DNA of 64,000 bases, taken from contig NZ_FOZG01000003.1 in the NCBI RefSeq assembly GCF_900113315.1, forward strand, positions 310,001 to 374,000, in the 5' to 3' direction. Both the position numbers and the translations under genes were made by a program. Each line of letters opens with the position of its first letter. Within the stretch, counting starts at the first letter, position 1. A model generated the notes under the pieces. That model searched no databases and was not told the origin of the DNA. It saw nothing but the letters and a program-made list of their open reading frames with translations. Origin of the DNA: Sphingomonas jatrophae. GTDB taxonomy: Bacteria; Pseudomonadota; Alphaproteobacteria; Sphingomonadales; Sphingomonadaceae. Below are positions 42,380 to 50,960 of this stretch, piece by piece.

Positions 42380-43447
42380 ATGGCAGGCGGGGAAGAGGAT
42401 AGGACCGGCGGCCTGGGCCAGGACGGCCGCCCCGACACGTTCCGCTCCGTCCAGTATCTGCGCGCCGTCGCCGCGGCGATGGTGATGCTCTACCATGTCG
42501 GCTACGCCTTTGCCTTACTGCGGGATCATCCGCTGCGGCCGCACTGGCTGGCGGCCGGCGTCGATATATTCTTCGTCATCAGCGGCTTCGTGATGGTCCT
42601 GTCGACCGAGCGGCGCGAGATATCGGGTGGTCGCTTCCTCAAGGAACGGCTCGCGCGCGTCGTCCCGCTCTACTGGCTGGTGACGGGCGTGTTCGTCGCG
42701 ATCATGGCGGCGCAGGGCCGCGTTCTGCCCGATGTCGAAGAAATCGCGAAATCGCTCCTGTTCATCTTCTACGACAATCCCCGCACGCACGAACCAAGCC
42801 CGATCGTGACCGCGGGTTGGACGCTCAACTACGAGCTGTTCTTCTACCTCGTCTTCGCGCTGCTGATCCGGCTCGCCACGCCGCTGCGGATCGGGGCGAT
42901 GGCGGCGCTGTTCCTCGGCCTCGCCGCGCTGCGCCAGTTCGTGCCGCACGACGATGCCCTGCTGTTCCGCATGACCAGCCCGCAACCGCTGGAGTTCGTC
43001 GCCGGCATGGCGCTGGCCTATCAGCGCCACCTGCTACTGCGACTGCCGCCGGCGCTCGGCACCGCCGCGCTCGGTGCCGGCTTCGTCGGCCTCGCGCTGA
43101 TCGACAGCGGCTTCAGCCGGGTCGTCCATTTCGCCCCCTGCGCCACCCTGATCGTCGCAGGCACGATCGCGTGCGAGCGGCTGCTGCGGACGGATCGGCC
43201 GCTGGCGCGGCTGCTGGGCGATTCGAGCTACAGCCTTTATCTCACCCACCCGCTCGTGCTTGAGGCGCTGCCCGCGGGCATGGTGCCGCCGACGTGGCGC
43301 TTGGCGGGTGCTGCGGCGACCTTGCTGGCCTGCCTCGGCGTCTCGCTCGCCTTCTATCGTTGGTTCGAGCTGCCGAGCCTGCGCTTCTTCCGACGCCGGC
43401 TGAAGGGGCATCCGGCACTAGCCCCGGCAGCGACGGCACGGATATGA
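42380..43447 (+). CDS. Acyltransferase family 3 membrane protein (OafA/ExoZ-like O-acetyltransferase)
   Basis: 355 residues from the ATG at 42380; a GTG at 42356 is possible and neither has a clear ribosome binding site. About ten hydrophobic helices and the family start FRSVQYLRAVAAAMVMLYH (catalytic His) with FFVISGFVMVLS and RLARVVPLYWL identify acyltransferase 3. It would transfer an acetyl or other acyl group to the glycan on the periplasmic side. It starts 86 bp from the divergent GH12-like gene. Together with the two cytosolic hexapeptide enzymes it makes three candidate acylation steps. Confidence 0.9.
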   Translation: MAGGEEDRTGGLGQDGRPDTFRSVQYLRAVAAAMVMLYHVGYAFALLRDHPLRPHWLAAGVDIFFVISGFVMVLSTERREISGGRFLKERLARVVPLYWLVTGVFVAIMAAQGRVLPDVEEIAKSLLFIFYDNPRTHEPSPIVTAGWTLNYELFFYLVFALLIRLATPLRIGAMAALFLGLAALRQFVPHDDALLFRMTSPQPLEFVAGMALAYQRHLLLRLPPALGTAALGAGFVGLALIDSGFSRVVHFAPCATLIVAGTIACERLLRTDRPLARLLGDSSYSLYLTHPLVLEALPAGMVPPTWRLAGAAATLLACLGVSLAFYRWFELPSLRFFRRRLKGHPALAPAATARI

Positions 43448-43459
43448 ACGGCCGCCCGC

Positions 43460-43488
43460 TTGTTGATCGACCGAGCCGGCCCTAATTG
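43460..43488 (+). promoter_or_regulatory. Candidate promoter of the phosphatase gene
   Basis: TTGTTG (43460-43465) and TAATTG (43483-43488) are 17 bp apart. Transcription would begin near 43495, which favours the TTG at 43516 over the one at 43486 as the start codon of the next gene. Confidence 0.4.
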
Positions 43489-43515
43489 GATGGTTGTCTT
43501 GAGAATGCTCCGTCC

Positions 43516-44286
43516 TTGATCGTCCTCCGGTCCCTGTTCGGCAAGCGCGGCGCGCCGCGGACGGCGCCGGGTGAGCGCGTCTATGCCATTGGCGACGTCC
43601 ATGGCCGGCCCGATCTGCTCGATGCCATGCTCGTCGAGATTGCGCGGCACGGCTCGGCACGCGGACCGGCGGCGCAGACGCACATCGTCTTCATCGGCGA
43701 CATCATCGATCGTGGCCCCGATTCGCGCGGTGCGCTGGAACGGCTGGAAGCGGCGACCCGCCGCGCGCCCGAGATCGTGACGCTGCTCGGCAATCACGAG
43801 GAGATGATGCTCCGCGCGCTGGCCGGGGACGAGCCGACGCTGCGCGGCTGGATGCGCGTCGGCGGGGCCGAGACGGTGGCCAGCTTCGGCCTGCCGCCGT
43901 TCGCCGAGGCGGAGGATCCGGTGCCCTGGATCGCCGAGCTGCGCCGTGCGGTGCCGGCCGAGTGGGTCGAGTGGATCCGCGGCTGGCCCCTCATCGTCCG
44001 CTCGGGCGATTATTTCCTGTGCCATGCCGGGATCAAGCCGGGCGTGCCGCTCAAGCGCCAGTTGCGCCGCGACTTCCTCTGGTCGCGCGAGGAATTCCTC
44101 GACGACATGCGCGATCATGGTGCGGTCATCGTCCACGGCCACACCATCTCCGATTCGGTCGAGCTGCGCGGCAACCGGATCGGCATCGACACCGGCGCCT
44201 ACCGGACGGGCACGCTGAGCGCCGTCTGCCTGGATGGCGAGACGGTCGAGGTGCTGGCGGTCCACCGGGGCGAGGCGGCCGCCTGA
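43516..44286 (+). CDS. Metallophosphoesterase (PPP-type Ser/Thr protein phosphatase, PrpE/ApaH-like)
   Basis: 256 residues from a TTG at 43516. The two-metal phosphatase blocks are complete: AIGDVHGRPDLL, IGDIIDRGPDSRGAL and LLGNHEEMML, plus the distal histidines FLCHAGI and VIVHGHTIS. These bind Mn/Fe and hydrolyse phosphoesters. In an EPS locus it could dephosphorylate the tyrosine kinase or a sugar phosphate, but PPP-family proteins of this kind have many targets; function unproven. It ends 9 bp from the convergent methyltransferase stop. Confidence 0.88.
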   Translation: MIVLRSLFGKRGAPRTAPGERVYAIGDVHGRPDLLDAMLVEIARHGSARGPAAQTHIVFIGDIIDRGPDSRGALERLEAATRRAPEIVTLLGNHEEMMLRALAGDEPTLRGWMRVGGAETVASFGLPPFAEAEDPVPWIAELRRAVPAEWVEWIRGWPLIVRSGDYFLCHAGIKPGVPLKRQLRRDFLWSREEFLDDMRDHGAVIVHGHTISDSVELRGNRIGIDTGAYRTGTLSAVCLDGETVEVLAVHRGEAAA

Positions 44287-44295
44287 TCCGGTCGG

Positions 44296-45288
44296 TCAGG
44301 CGGGCCGGCGCAGCAGATAATAGCCGATGCGGTGGCGCATCGCGGCCTTCGCCAGCTCCGCCGCCAGTCGCGCCGTCCCCCGCGCCAGCGCCCGGGGTCC
44401 GGCCGTGTCGATCGACACGCTGCGCCGCCGCGTCTGCGCGACGACCTTGAGGCCGTTGGCCGCCGCCAGCCAGGCGATCGTCTCCGGGCCGTAAGCGTTC
44501 AGATGCTCGAGCGGCTGGATGGCGCCGAACGCCTCCGCATCCCCCGGCATCGCACGCGCGCCCCCCTCGGCGAACAAGGCCGTGCGCGGCATGCCCTTGG
44601 CCGGCAGCAGCGTCCCCAGCCGCCCGCGATAGGGCACGGCAATCTTGAACAGCCCGCCCGGCGCCACGGCCTGCGCCAGCCGGGCGATGTCACGGCCCGG
44701 ATGGGTCAGATGCTCCAGCACCTGCTCGGTGTGGACGAGATCGAACGCCATGCCGTCGATCGCCGCATCGTCGATCACCTCGATGCCGAGCGAGCGCCCC
44801 ATCCGCTTCTTGTCGTCACCGATCTCGGTCGCATAGACGGTCGCCCCCATTGCCCGCGCCACCCGGGCATAGCGCCCCTGCCCCATGCCGAAATCCAGCA
44901 TGGTGATGTCGGCGGGCGCCTTGCCCAGCTGCTCGAACAAGGTCGCGAACTCGCCGGCGATGCGCTGGAAGTTGTCGATCGTCAGCAGCTGCCGCTCATA
45001 AGCCTCTAGAAAGGCAGGGCCGATCATGCGGGTGTAGATGATCTCCATCAGCGCATCGTTCGGCGCCCAGCGCTGGTAGATCAGATCGCACCGCCGGCAG
45101 CGATCGACGACGAACTCCGCTCCCTCCAGCAGCGCCCAATCGACCTCGCCCTGTTCGGCAAAGGCGGAGCTGACCAGCGAGCGCACCGGATCCTCGGCAT
45201 AAGGATGCGCGTAGAGCCGCGCGGGCCTGTCCGCATGGCAGAGCGGGCAGGCGTCGCGCTCCTCGAAACCGGGCGTGGCTGGCATCAT
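44296..45288 (-). CDS. Class I SAM methyltransferase with N-terminal zinc-binding cysteines
   Basis: 330 residues, starting at the ATG that overlaps the upstream flippase stop by 4 bp. CPLCHADRPA near residue 13 and CRRCDLIYQRW near 65 form a CxxC-CxxC zinc site of the type that precedes sugar-related methyltransferases. The SAM domain has TMLDFGMGQGRYARVA, VYATEIGDDKKR and FDLVHTEQVLEHL. It likely methylates a glycan or nucleotide sugar. It is translationally coupled to the flippase gene and so belongs to the second flippase module. Confidence 0.87.
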   Translation of the reverse strand: MMPATPGFEERDACPLCHADRPARLYAHPYAEDPVRSLVSSAFAEQGEVDWALLEGAEFVVDRCRRCDLIYQRWAPNDALMEIIYTRMIGPAFLEAYERQLLTIDNFQRIAGEFATLFEQLGKAPADITMLDFGMGQGRYARVARAMGATVYATEIGDDKKRMGRSLGIEVIDDAAIDGMAFDLVHTEQVLEHLTHPGRDIARLAQAVAPGGLFKIAVPYRGRLGTLLPAKGMPRTALFAEGGARAMPGDAEAFGAIQPLEHLNAYGPETIAWLAAANGLKVVAQTRRRSVSIDTAGPRALARGTARLAAELAKAAMRHRIGYYLLRRPA

Positions 45289-46583
45289 GGTCGATCCACA
45301 GGCGGGAGGGGAGAGGCAGGGCCGCGCTCCCGGCGCAGCGCTGCGACGGCGCGTGCGACGATCCAGCTGCTGACGAGCCAGCCGGGCACGATCGCCGCAA
45401 TGGTCCAGACGGGGGTGGCAAAGGCGATCGCCAGCAGCACGCCGACGACGCTGACCATCGCCGCCCGCAACGCCGCCCCTGCCAGCGTCCGGAACGCGCC
45501 CGCCGCCTGCAACAGCACGTTGCCCGGCACCTGCAGGATGATGGCCAGCGACACCGCCGCCCACAGCGCCGCCGCCAGCCGCAGCGTGGCCGGATCATAG
45601 GCGGCGGGGAAGACGAGCGTCGGCTGGACCAGCAGGATCGTCGCCCCGAGCGCCACCGTGACGCTCCACACGAGCAGCAGCACCGCGCGGACCAGCCGCA
45701 TCGAGCGATCCACCTCATGCATCGCATTCACGCTGAGCGACCGGGCGAGCTGCGCCCGCTCATAATCGATCAGCGCATTCTGGATCACGTTGATCGGCCG
45801 GACCAGCAGTGCGCTCGCCGCGATCGGCGCGATCGTCGCAGGGCCGGCCAAGAAGGTCAGCAGATAGATGTGCGCGTTCGCCACCGCCTCGATCGCCGCC
45901 ACCGCCTGCAGCGACCAGCGCGCATGCGCCCGCCAGATCGCGCGATACCCGCCCGCCGACGCGCGGTGCGGCGTCAGCAGGAGCCACACATAGCCGCGGC
46001 CGAGGCTCGCCACCGCAAGCGCGGAGCCGAGCGCGAGCGACGCATAGACCGCGTCGGCGGGCGCAACCCCGAAGCGGCTCACCGCCGCGCCGAAGGTGGC
46101 GAGCGTCACGCCGGCATAGGTCATGTCCGACAGCGTCACGCGCCAGGCGCCCCCCGCCGCATAGCGCCACGCCCGTCCGACCGAGCGCAGGATGGTCAGC
46201 GTGGCGAACAGGCCGTAGATCATGGCCGTCCACGCCCCCACCCCCACCGCAAGCGCCAGCAGCACGTAGGCCGGCCACGCCAGCAGCCCCGCCGCCACCG
46301 CCGCGGAGGTCACGCTGGCGGACACGGCCGCGCGGTCCTGCTCGGCAGATGCGTGCAGAGCGTGGAGCGGCGCTGCGAACAGCGCACTGGATAGCGCGAT
46401 GGTGAAGGCCGCGGCAGCGAACAGGACGGTAAAGATGCCGAACGCCTCGGGTCGCTCCAGCCGCAGCATCGCGAACGACAGCAGGAAGTTGGCGCCCGCC
46501 ACCGCCACCGGCCCGGCTGCAGCCAGCACATAGCGTTGCAGGCGCGCCGCATCCGATGCGCGGGGTGTGGCGGCCAGGCCCAC
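45285..46583 (-). CDS. MOP-type flippase-like membrane protein (second Wzx candidate)
   Basis: 432 residues with about 12 hydrophobic helices (for example VAVAGANFLLSFAMLRLERP and AFTIALSSALFAAPL). Topology fits a polysaccharide transporter, although the sequence lacks strong motifs. It overlaps the methyltransferase gene downstream by 4 bp. With the flippase at 14556-15923 the window has two candidates; this one could serve a different lipid-linked glycan. Confidence 0.7.
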   Translation of the reverse strand: MGLAATPRASDAARLQRYVLAAAGPVAVAGANFLLSFAMLRLERPEAFGIFTVLFAAAAFTIALSSALFAAPLHALHASAEQDRAAVSASVTSAAVAAGLLAWPAYVLLALAVGVGAWTAMIYGLFATLTILRSVGRAWRYAAGGAWRVTLSDMTYAGVTLATFGAAVSRFGVAPADAVYASLALGSALAVASLGRGYVWLLLTPHRASAGGYRAIWRAHARWSLQAVAAIEAVANAHIYLLTFLAGPATIAPIAASALLVRPINVIQNALIDYERAQLARSLSVNAMHEVDRSMRLVRAVLLLVWSVTVALGATILLVQPTLVFPAAYDPATLRLAAALWAAVSLAIILQVPGNVLLQAAGAFRTLAGAALRAAMVSVVGVLLAIAFATPVWTIAAIVPGWLVSSWIVARAVAALRRERGPASPLPPVDRP

Positions 46584-46617
46584 GCTGCCTCGGCGGATCA
46601 GGCTCGCCCCGCCCCGT

Positions 46618-47394
46618 TCATGCCGCGCGTGGGGTCGCGACGAAGATCGTCTCGCCCCGCTCCAGACCGTAGCGGCTGACCGCCGGCTCCTGCGCGACGT
46701 CGGCCGTGAAATCGAGCCCGGCCCGCGTCATGCGATCGCGGAAATCGCGGCCATAGAGACGCAGGTGATCGTCCTTGTTGAAGTGCAGATCGCGCCCCGC
46801 CTCGCTGGTGATCGACGGATCCTCATAGGTCTCGGCCCAGGCATCGAACATCGGCACCGATAGCAGCGCCCGCCCGCCTGGGCGCAGCACGCGCGCAATC
46901 TCGGTCAGCGCCTTGTGGTCGTCGGGCACATGTTCGAGCACGTTGTGGCAGATGATCGTGTCGAACGTGGCGTCCGGAAACGGGATGGCCTGCAGATCGA
47001 CCTGCGTCTCCCCCTTGGTCGGCACATAAGCGGCCCGGACATAGTTGCCGCCGCTCGCCTGCATCCGCGCGGTGTATCGCTTGTCGAAGCAGGGTTCGGG
47101 GGCGAAGTGCAGCACCGTCCTGCCGTCCAGCCAGTCGGGGTGGCGCTCCATAAGGAGGTGATGCTGGCGATGGCGTCCGACCGAGCGGCAGTTCGGGCAT
47201 TCGCCGTCGAACACCATCGGCTGGCGCCCCTTGGCCCAGAACCGGCCGTGATAGCCGCAGATCGGGCAATCACGCGGGTGACGGCCACGCACGTCGCGGA
47301 AGGCGCGCGCACCAAGCTCCACCAGCACCAGCTGGTCGACCAGCTTGCGCGGCAGCACCGTTTTCACCGCACGACGTACCATCCTGCCGATCAT
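46618..47394 (-). CDS. SAM-dependent methyltransferase with zinc-ribbon insertion
   Basis: 258 residues from the ATG at 47394 (GGAG 11 bp upstream); the longer open frame adds an unlikely leader. The N-terminal third has CPICGYHGRF and CPNCRSVGRHR, a four-cysteine zinc ribbon, then a Methyltransf_11-type core (TVLHFAPEPCF, FDTIICHNVLEHVPDDHKA, LRPGGRALLSVPMFDAW). The usual glycine-rich motif I is degenerate. Proteins of this form occur in glycan loci; the acceptor is unknown. It is the first gene of a leftward run that continues into the flippase and the second methyltransferase after a 34-bp gap. Confidence 0.82.
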   Translation of the reverse strand: MIGRMVRRAVKTVLPRKLVDQLVLVELGARAFRDVRGRHPRDCPICGYHGRFWAKGRQPMVFDGECPNCRSVGRHRQHHLLMERHPDWLDGRTVLHFAPEPCFDKRYTARMQASGGNYVRAAYVPTKGETQVDLQAIPFPDATFDTIICHNVLEHVPDDHKALTEIARVLRPGGRALLSVPMFDAWAETYEDPSITSEAGRDLHFNKDDHLRLYGRDFRDRMTRAGLDFTADVAQEPAVSRYGLERGETIFVATPRAA

Positions 47395-47514
47395 GCCGCG
47401 CCGGTCTCCATCGTCTGTGCCGCCCTGCCCATGGCAGAGCGCATGACGGATTTTGCGGAAGAAGTCACCGCGGCAAAGCCGGCCTTGCTGCACCGCGGCG
47501 GCACGCCCCGCGCC

Positions 47515-47796
47515 TCACCGTTCCGGCGGATCGACGAACTCGACAGAGCGGAAGCCGCGATCGGCCAGCTCGAACGTGATCTTGGCAAGGCAGCTCCGGC
47601 TGGCACCACGCGGCTCCAGCACGCGCAGCGGCCGCCCCTCGGGCCAGCCGTCCGCCATCCGCTGCAGCGCCCGCCCGTCGAGCCGCGATCCGGCATAGAC
47701 CAGCTCGCACCGCCCCCGCACCGCGCGCACGACGATGTCGGGCGGCGGCGGCTCGGCCGCTTGCGCCAGGAGCAGGAGGAAGCCAGCAACGAACAT
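47515..47796 (-). CDS. Small secreted protein of unknown function
   Basis: 93 residues starting with a signal peptide (MFVAGFLLLLAQAAE, cut near residue 14). The mature part has two cysteines (GRCELVYAG and RSCLAKITF) that could form a disulphide, and a mixed alpha/beta look. I do not recognise the family. No clear Shine-Dalgarno sequence precedes the chosen ATG; an upstream ATG would add about 13 residues. It lies 120 bp upstream of the zinc-ribbon methyltransferase gene on the same strand. Confidence 0.55.
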   Translation of the reverse strand: MFVAGFLLLLAQAAEPPPPDIVVRAVRGRCELVYAGSRLDGRALQRMADGWPEGRPLRVLEPRGASRSCLAKITFELADRGFRSVEFVDPPER

Positions 47797-47941
47797 GGAC
47801 GCGTCATGCCGCTGCCGCCAATGCGGCACAAGCATTGGCGATCGACGCGCTTGTCCACGCCGCGATCGTGCGGCACAGGCGGGCCCGACTGGCCGGAGCG
47901 AGAACGGCATGCGGAAGACGAGCCGGCGGCAAGGGCTGGCG

Positions 47942-48553
47942 ATGGTGCTGCGCCTCGACAATCGGCCGGTGATTCTGGTCGGCGAAGGGGCGGAGGCGGA
48001 GGCGATACGCCGGATGCTCGAGCGCGAGGGTGCGCGCATCGTCGCGGAAGGCAGCAAATCGGTGCTGGGCATCGTCGTCGGCGACGATGCGGGCGCGATC
48101 TCACGGCTGAAGGTCCGCGGCGTGCTGGTCCACGCGATCGACCGGCCCGATCTGTCCGACTTCTCCCTGCCCGGGCGCGAGGCTGCACCCGCTCCGGAGG
48201 CACCGGCTGTCCCTGCCCCCGTGCCCACGCCCGCCCCGGTGCCGCCGGCTGCGCCCGTGGCAGCGGCACCGGCACCACCGGTCGATGAACCTGGAGCGAT
48301 CGTGCTGCTGGATGGTCCGCGGGGTCGCGGTGAAGCGCTGCGCCGGTTGCCCGGTGCCGTCGGTGCCGCGATCCTCCGGTCGGCACCGCCGGTGATCTCG
48401 GCCGTCACGGCGCTCGCCCGCCCACTCCGTCCGACGCCGCGCGATCGGGTCGCGCTCGATGCGGCGCTTGCCAGAGGCGGTCCGCTCGACGAAACTACGG
48501 CACCCAGGCCAGACGGCGAGAACGCGGCGCCACCCAGTCCAAGCGACAGTTAA
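47942..48553 (+). CDS. Siroheme-synthase-N-like Rossmann protein with Pro/Ala-rich linker
   Basis: 203 residues from the ATG at 47942, which has AAGGG 6-7 bp upstream; an ATG at 47909 is also possible. The N-terminal 75 residues (MVLRLDNRPVILVGEGAEAE, AIRRMLEREGARIVAE, VLVHAIDRPDLSDFSLP) follow the NAD-binding half of siroheme synthase (CysG/Met8), although the glycine motif is GEG rather than GGG. A linker of about 35 residues consists mostly of Pro, Ala and Val, and the C-terminal part (GAVGAAILRSAPPVISAV) is unrecognised. There is no uroporphyrinogen methyltransferase domain. It may be a truncated or repurposed relative. Confidence 0.6.
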   Translation: MVLRLDNRPVILVGEGAEAEAIRRMLEREGARIVAEGSKSVLGIVVGDDAGAISRLKVRGVLVHAIDRPDLSDFSLPGREAAPAPEAPAVPAPVPTPAPVPPAAPVAAAPAPPVDEPGAIVLLDGPRGRGEALRRLPGAVGAAILRSAPPVISAVTALARPLRPTPRDRVALDAALARGGPLDETTAPRPDGENAAPPSPSDS

Positions 48554-48633
48554 CGCCTCCTTGGTCGAGCGCTTGAACGCAAATTAAAGGATCGCGCCGC
48601 TACATCCTGAGACTGTGTGTCCTGGAGCGGCCC

Positions 48634-48912
48634 GTGGTATTTAAGCCCATCATCAAGGTGCTGTGCGCCGTCTCGCTCGCCACGGTTGCCGTGGCAGGTC
48701 AGGCCACGTTGGCCGCCCGCCCCGCCGCGGGCCTCGGCGGCGCTCAGGCCGCCGCCGCGCCGGCTGCCGCAGCGGCTCCCGCTGCTGCTGCCGGTGCCGT
48801 CGCGGCAGGCCTGTCCGCCACCACCATCGCCATCGGCGCAGCGCTCACCGCCCTGGCCGCCTATGTCGGCAGTGAGGCGTTCAAGTCGGATACGCGGCCG
48901 ACCAGCCCCTGA
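48634..48912 (+). CDS. Small secreted or membrane Ala-rich protein
   Basis: 92 residues with a GTG start and a GGAG about 10 bp upstream. The N-terminal hydrophobic segment (IIKVLCAVSLATVAVAG) looks like a signal peptide; the middle is almost entirely Ala/Pro/Gly, followed by a second hydrophobic helix (TTIAIGAALTALAAYVG). I do not recognise the family. Such proteins are common in sphingomonads as possible envelope components. It lies 81 bp after the Rossmann-protein gene. Confidence 0.5.
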   Translation: MVFKPIIKVLCAVSLATVAVAGQATLAARPAAGLGGAQAAAAPAAAAAPAAAAGAVAAGLSATTIAIGAALTALAAYVGSEAFKSDTRPTSP

Positions 48913-48958
48913 GCGCCGCCGCCTTTCCCCTGCGCGGGCAGAGGCCTATCCCCCGCGC

Positions 48959-49525
48959 ATGAACGATGCGATTCTCGGCTCGCGGATCCTCTACCAGGGC
49001 TGGCTGACGCTTCGCATGCTGCAGCTGCGCCTGTCTGGCGACGAATGTGAGCGGACGCTGATCGAGCATCCGTCCGGCTCCGCCCTGCTCGCCTTCGATC
49101 CCGCGCGCCGCGTCGCCACGGTGCTGACGCAGACACGCTACGCCCCGCTGTTCCTCGGCGTGCCGCCGCTGGCCGAAGCGGTCGGCGGTGTCGGTGAGGC
49201 CGAGCCGCCGGCCGAGACGGCGCGGCGCGAGGCCCTGGAGGAGATCGGCCTAAGCCTGCACGCCGTGGAACCTGTCGGCCACGTCTGGATGACGCCTTCG
49301 ACGACGACCGAGCGGGTGCACCTGTTCCTCGCCGAATATGGCCCGGAAGACCGCATCGAACAGGGCGGCGGCGCAGCGGGCGAGCAGGAAGACATCGCCT
49401 TCTCGGAACGGCCGCTGGCCGAACTGTGGGCAGACACCCAGAGCGGGCGCGTGACCGATGCCAAGCTGTTCATGCTGCTGCACGCGCTCCGCGTGCGCCG
49501 CCCCGATCTGTTCGAGGCCGATTGA
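48959..49525 (+). CDS. Nudix hydrolase (ADP-ribose / nucleoside-diphosphate-sugar pyrophosphatase type)
   Basis: 188 residues. The Nudix box GGVGEAEPPAETARREALEE with IGL matches the consensus (G-x5-E-x7-REUxEExGU), and the preceding strand ERTLIEHPSGSALLAF is as in NudF/NudK-type enzymes. The enzyme would hydrolyse NDP-sugars or ADP-ribose; next to EPS genes it may limit or recycle sugar nucleotides (inference). No clear ribosome binding site is seen. The stop lies 3 bp before a hairpin shared with ugd. Confidence 0.88.
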   Translation: MNDAILGSRILYQGWLTLRMLQLRLSGDECERTLIEHPSGSALLAFDPARRVATVLTQTRYAPLFLGVPPLAEAVGGVGEAEPPAETARREALEEIGLSLHAVEPVGHVWMTPSTTTERVHLFLAEYGPEDRIEQGGGAAGEQEDIAFSERPLAELWADTQSGRVTDAKLFMLLHALRVRRPDLFEAD

Positions 49526-49528
49526 GGC

Positions 49529-49558
49529 CGGCAGGCGCTTGTGGAGAAGCGCCTGCCG
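49529..49558. terminator. Bidirectional hairpin between the Nudix gene and ugd
   Basis: GGCAGGCGCTT (49530-49540) and AAGCGCCTGCC (49547-49557) form a perfect 11-bp stem with a 6-nt loop; one more C-G pair extends it. It lies between two convergent stop codons. Confidence 0.7.
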
Positions 49559-49568
49559 CCAGTCGATC

Positions 49569-50882
49569 TCAGGCCGCCGCGCCGCGGCCGATCGCGCTGT
49601 AGCGCAGGCCTGCGCGGGCCGCCTCGTGAGGACGGTAGATGTTGCGCAGATCGACCAGCACGGGCGACTTGAGCAGCGAGGCGATGCGCTTCAGGTCGAG
49701 CGCGCGGAACGCATCCCACTCGGTCACGATCACCAGCGCATCGGCGCCCTCGATCGCGGCGTAGGGCTCGTCGGCGAACTCGACGTTCGGCATCATCTTC
49801 TCGGCATGCGGCCGCCCTTGCGGATCGTAGGCGCGGACGTGGACGCCCGCATCCTCCAGCGCCTGCACCAGCGCGAGGCTGGGCGCGTCGCGCATGTCGT
49901 CGGTGTTCGGCTTGAAGGTAAGGCCGAGCAGCGCGACCGTCTGCCCGCGCGGATCGCCGTCGAGCGCCTTCAGCACCTTGCGGCCCATTGCCCGCTTGCG
50001 CGTGTCGTTCACCTGCACGACCGCCTCGACGATGCGCAGCGGCGATTCGTGATCGTCCGCCGTCTTCAGCAGCGCCAGCGTGTCCTTGGGGAAGCAGGAG
50101 CCGCCATAGCCCGGGCCGGCATTGAGGAACTTCGGCCCGATGCGATTGTCCGAACCCATGCCGCGCGACACGTCCTGCACGTCCGCGCCGACGATCTCGC
50201 AAAGGTCGGCCAGCTCGTTGATGAAGGTGATCTTGGTCGCGAGGAAGGCGTTGGCGGCATATTTGATCAGCTCGGCCGTGCGCCGGCCGGTCACCATCAG
50301 CGGCGCCTGGTTGAGCGCCAGCGGGCGATAGAGCTCGCGCATCACCTGAGTCGCCGCCTCGTCCTCCGAGCCGATCACGACACGGTCGGGGCGCTTGAAG
50401 TCCTCGATCGCCGCGCCCTCGCGCAGGAATTCGGGGTTGGAGACGGCGCGCGCCGGCAGGTCGGGCCGTGCCTCGCGCAGGATGCGCTCCACCTTGTCGC
50501 CGGTGCCGACCGGCACGGTCGACTTGGTGACGATGACGCACGGGCCAGTCAGCGCCTGCGCGATTTCCTCCGCCGCGCCGAAGACGTAGGAGAGATCGGC
50601 ATGGCCGTCGCCGCGACGGGATGGCGTGCCGACCGCGATGAACACCGCGTCCGCGCCGGCAATGCCCTTGGCCAGATCGGTGGTGAAGGACAGCCGGCCC
50701 GCCTTCACGTTCGTCTCGACCAGCTTGTCCAGCCCCGGCTCGTAGATCGGCATGATGCCGCGTTCGAGCGACTCGATCTTCGAGGCGTCGCGGTCGATGC
50801 AGACCACCTCGTGACCGAAGTCGGAAAAGCAGGCCCCTGACACGAGCCCGACATAGCCCGTCCCGACCATCGCGACCCGCAT
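49569..50882 (-). CDS. ugd: UDP-glucose 6-dehydrogenase
   Basis: 437 residues. The NAD-binding start is MRVAMVGTGYVGLVSGACFS; FIAVGTPSRRGDGHADLSYV, STVPVGTGDKV and the catalytic cysteine C263 in GPGYGGSCFPKD are all present. It oxidises UDP-glucose twice to UDP-glucuronate, the donor for a glucuronosyltransferase such as the PssD/PssE-like pair. The gene is followed leftward by a bidirectional hairpin and lies 78 bp downstream of the pgi stop, so the two may be co-transcribed. Confidence 0.97.
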   Translation of the reverse strand: MRVAMVGTGYVGLVSGACFSDFGHEVVCIDRDASKIESLERGIMPIYEPGLDKLVETNVKAGRLSFTTDLAKGIAGADAVFIAVGTPSRRGDGHADLSYVFGAAEEIAQALTGPCVIVTKSTVPVGTGDKVERILREARPDLPARAVSNPEFLREGAAIEDFKRPDRVVIGSEDEAATQVMRELYRPLALNQAPLMVTGRRTAELIKYAANAFLATKITFINELADLCEIVGADVQDVSRGMGSDNRIGPKFLNAGPGYGGSCFPKDTLALLKTADDHESPLRIVEAVVQVNDTRKRAMGRKVLKALDGDPRGQTVALLGLTFKPNTDDMRDAPSLALVQALEDAGVHVRAYDPQGRPHAEKMMPNVEFADEPYAAIEGADALVIVTEWDAFRALDLKRIASLLKSPVLVDLRNIYRPHEAARAGLRYSAIGRGAAA

Positions 50883-50960
50883 CTATTCCCCCAAATATCG
50901 CCTGAAACCGGCGGCCCTCCTACCGGCCCGATGCTGCATTGCAAAGAGCGGCCGAGCCGA

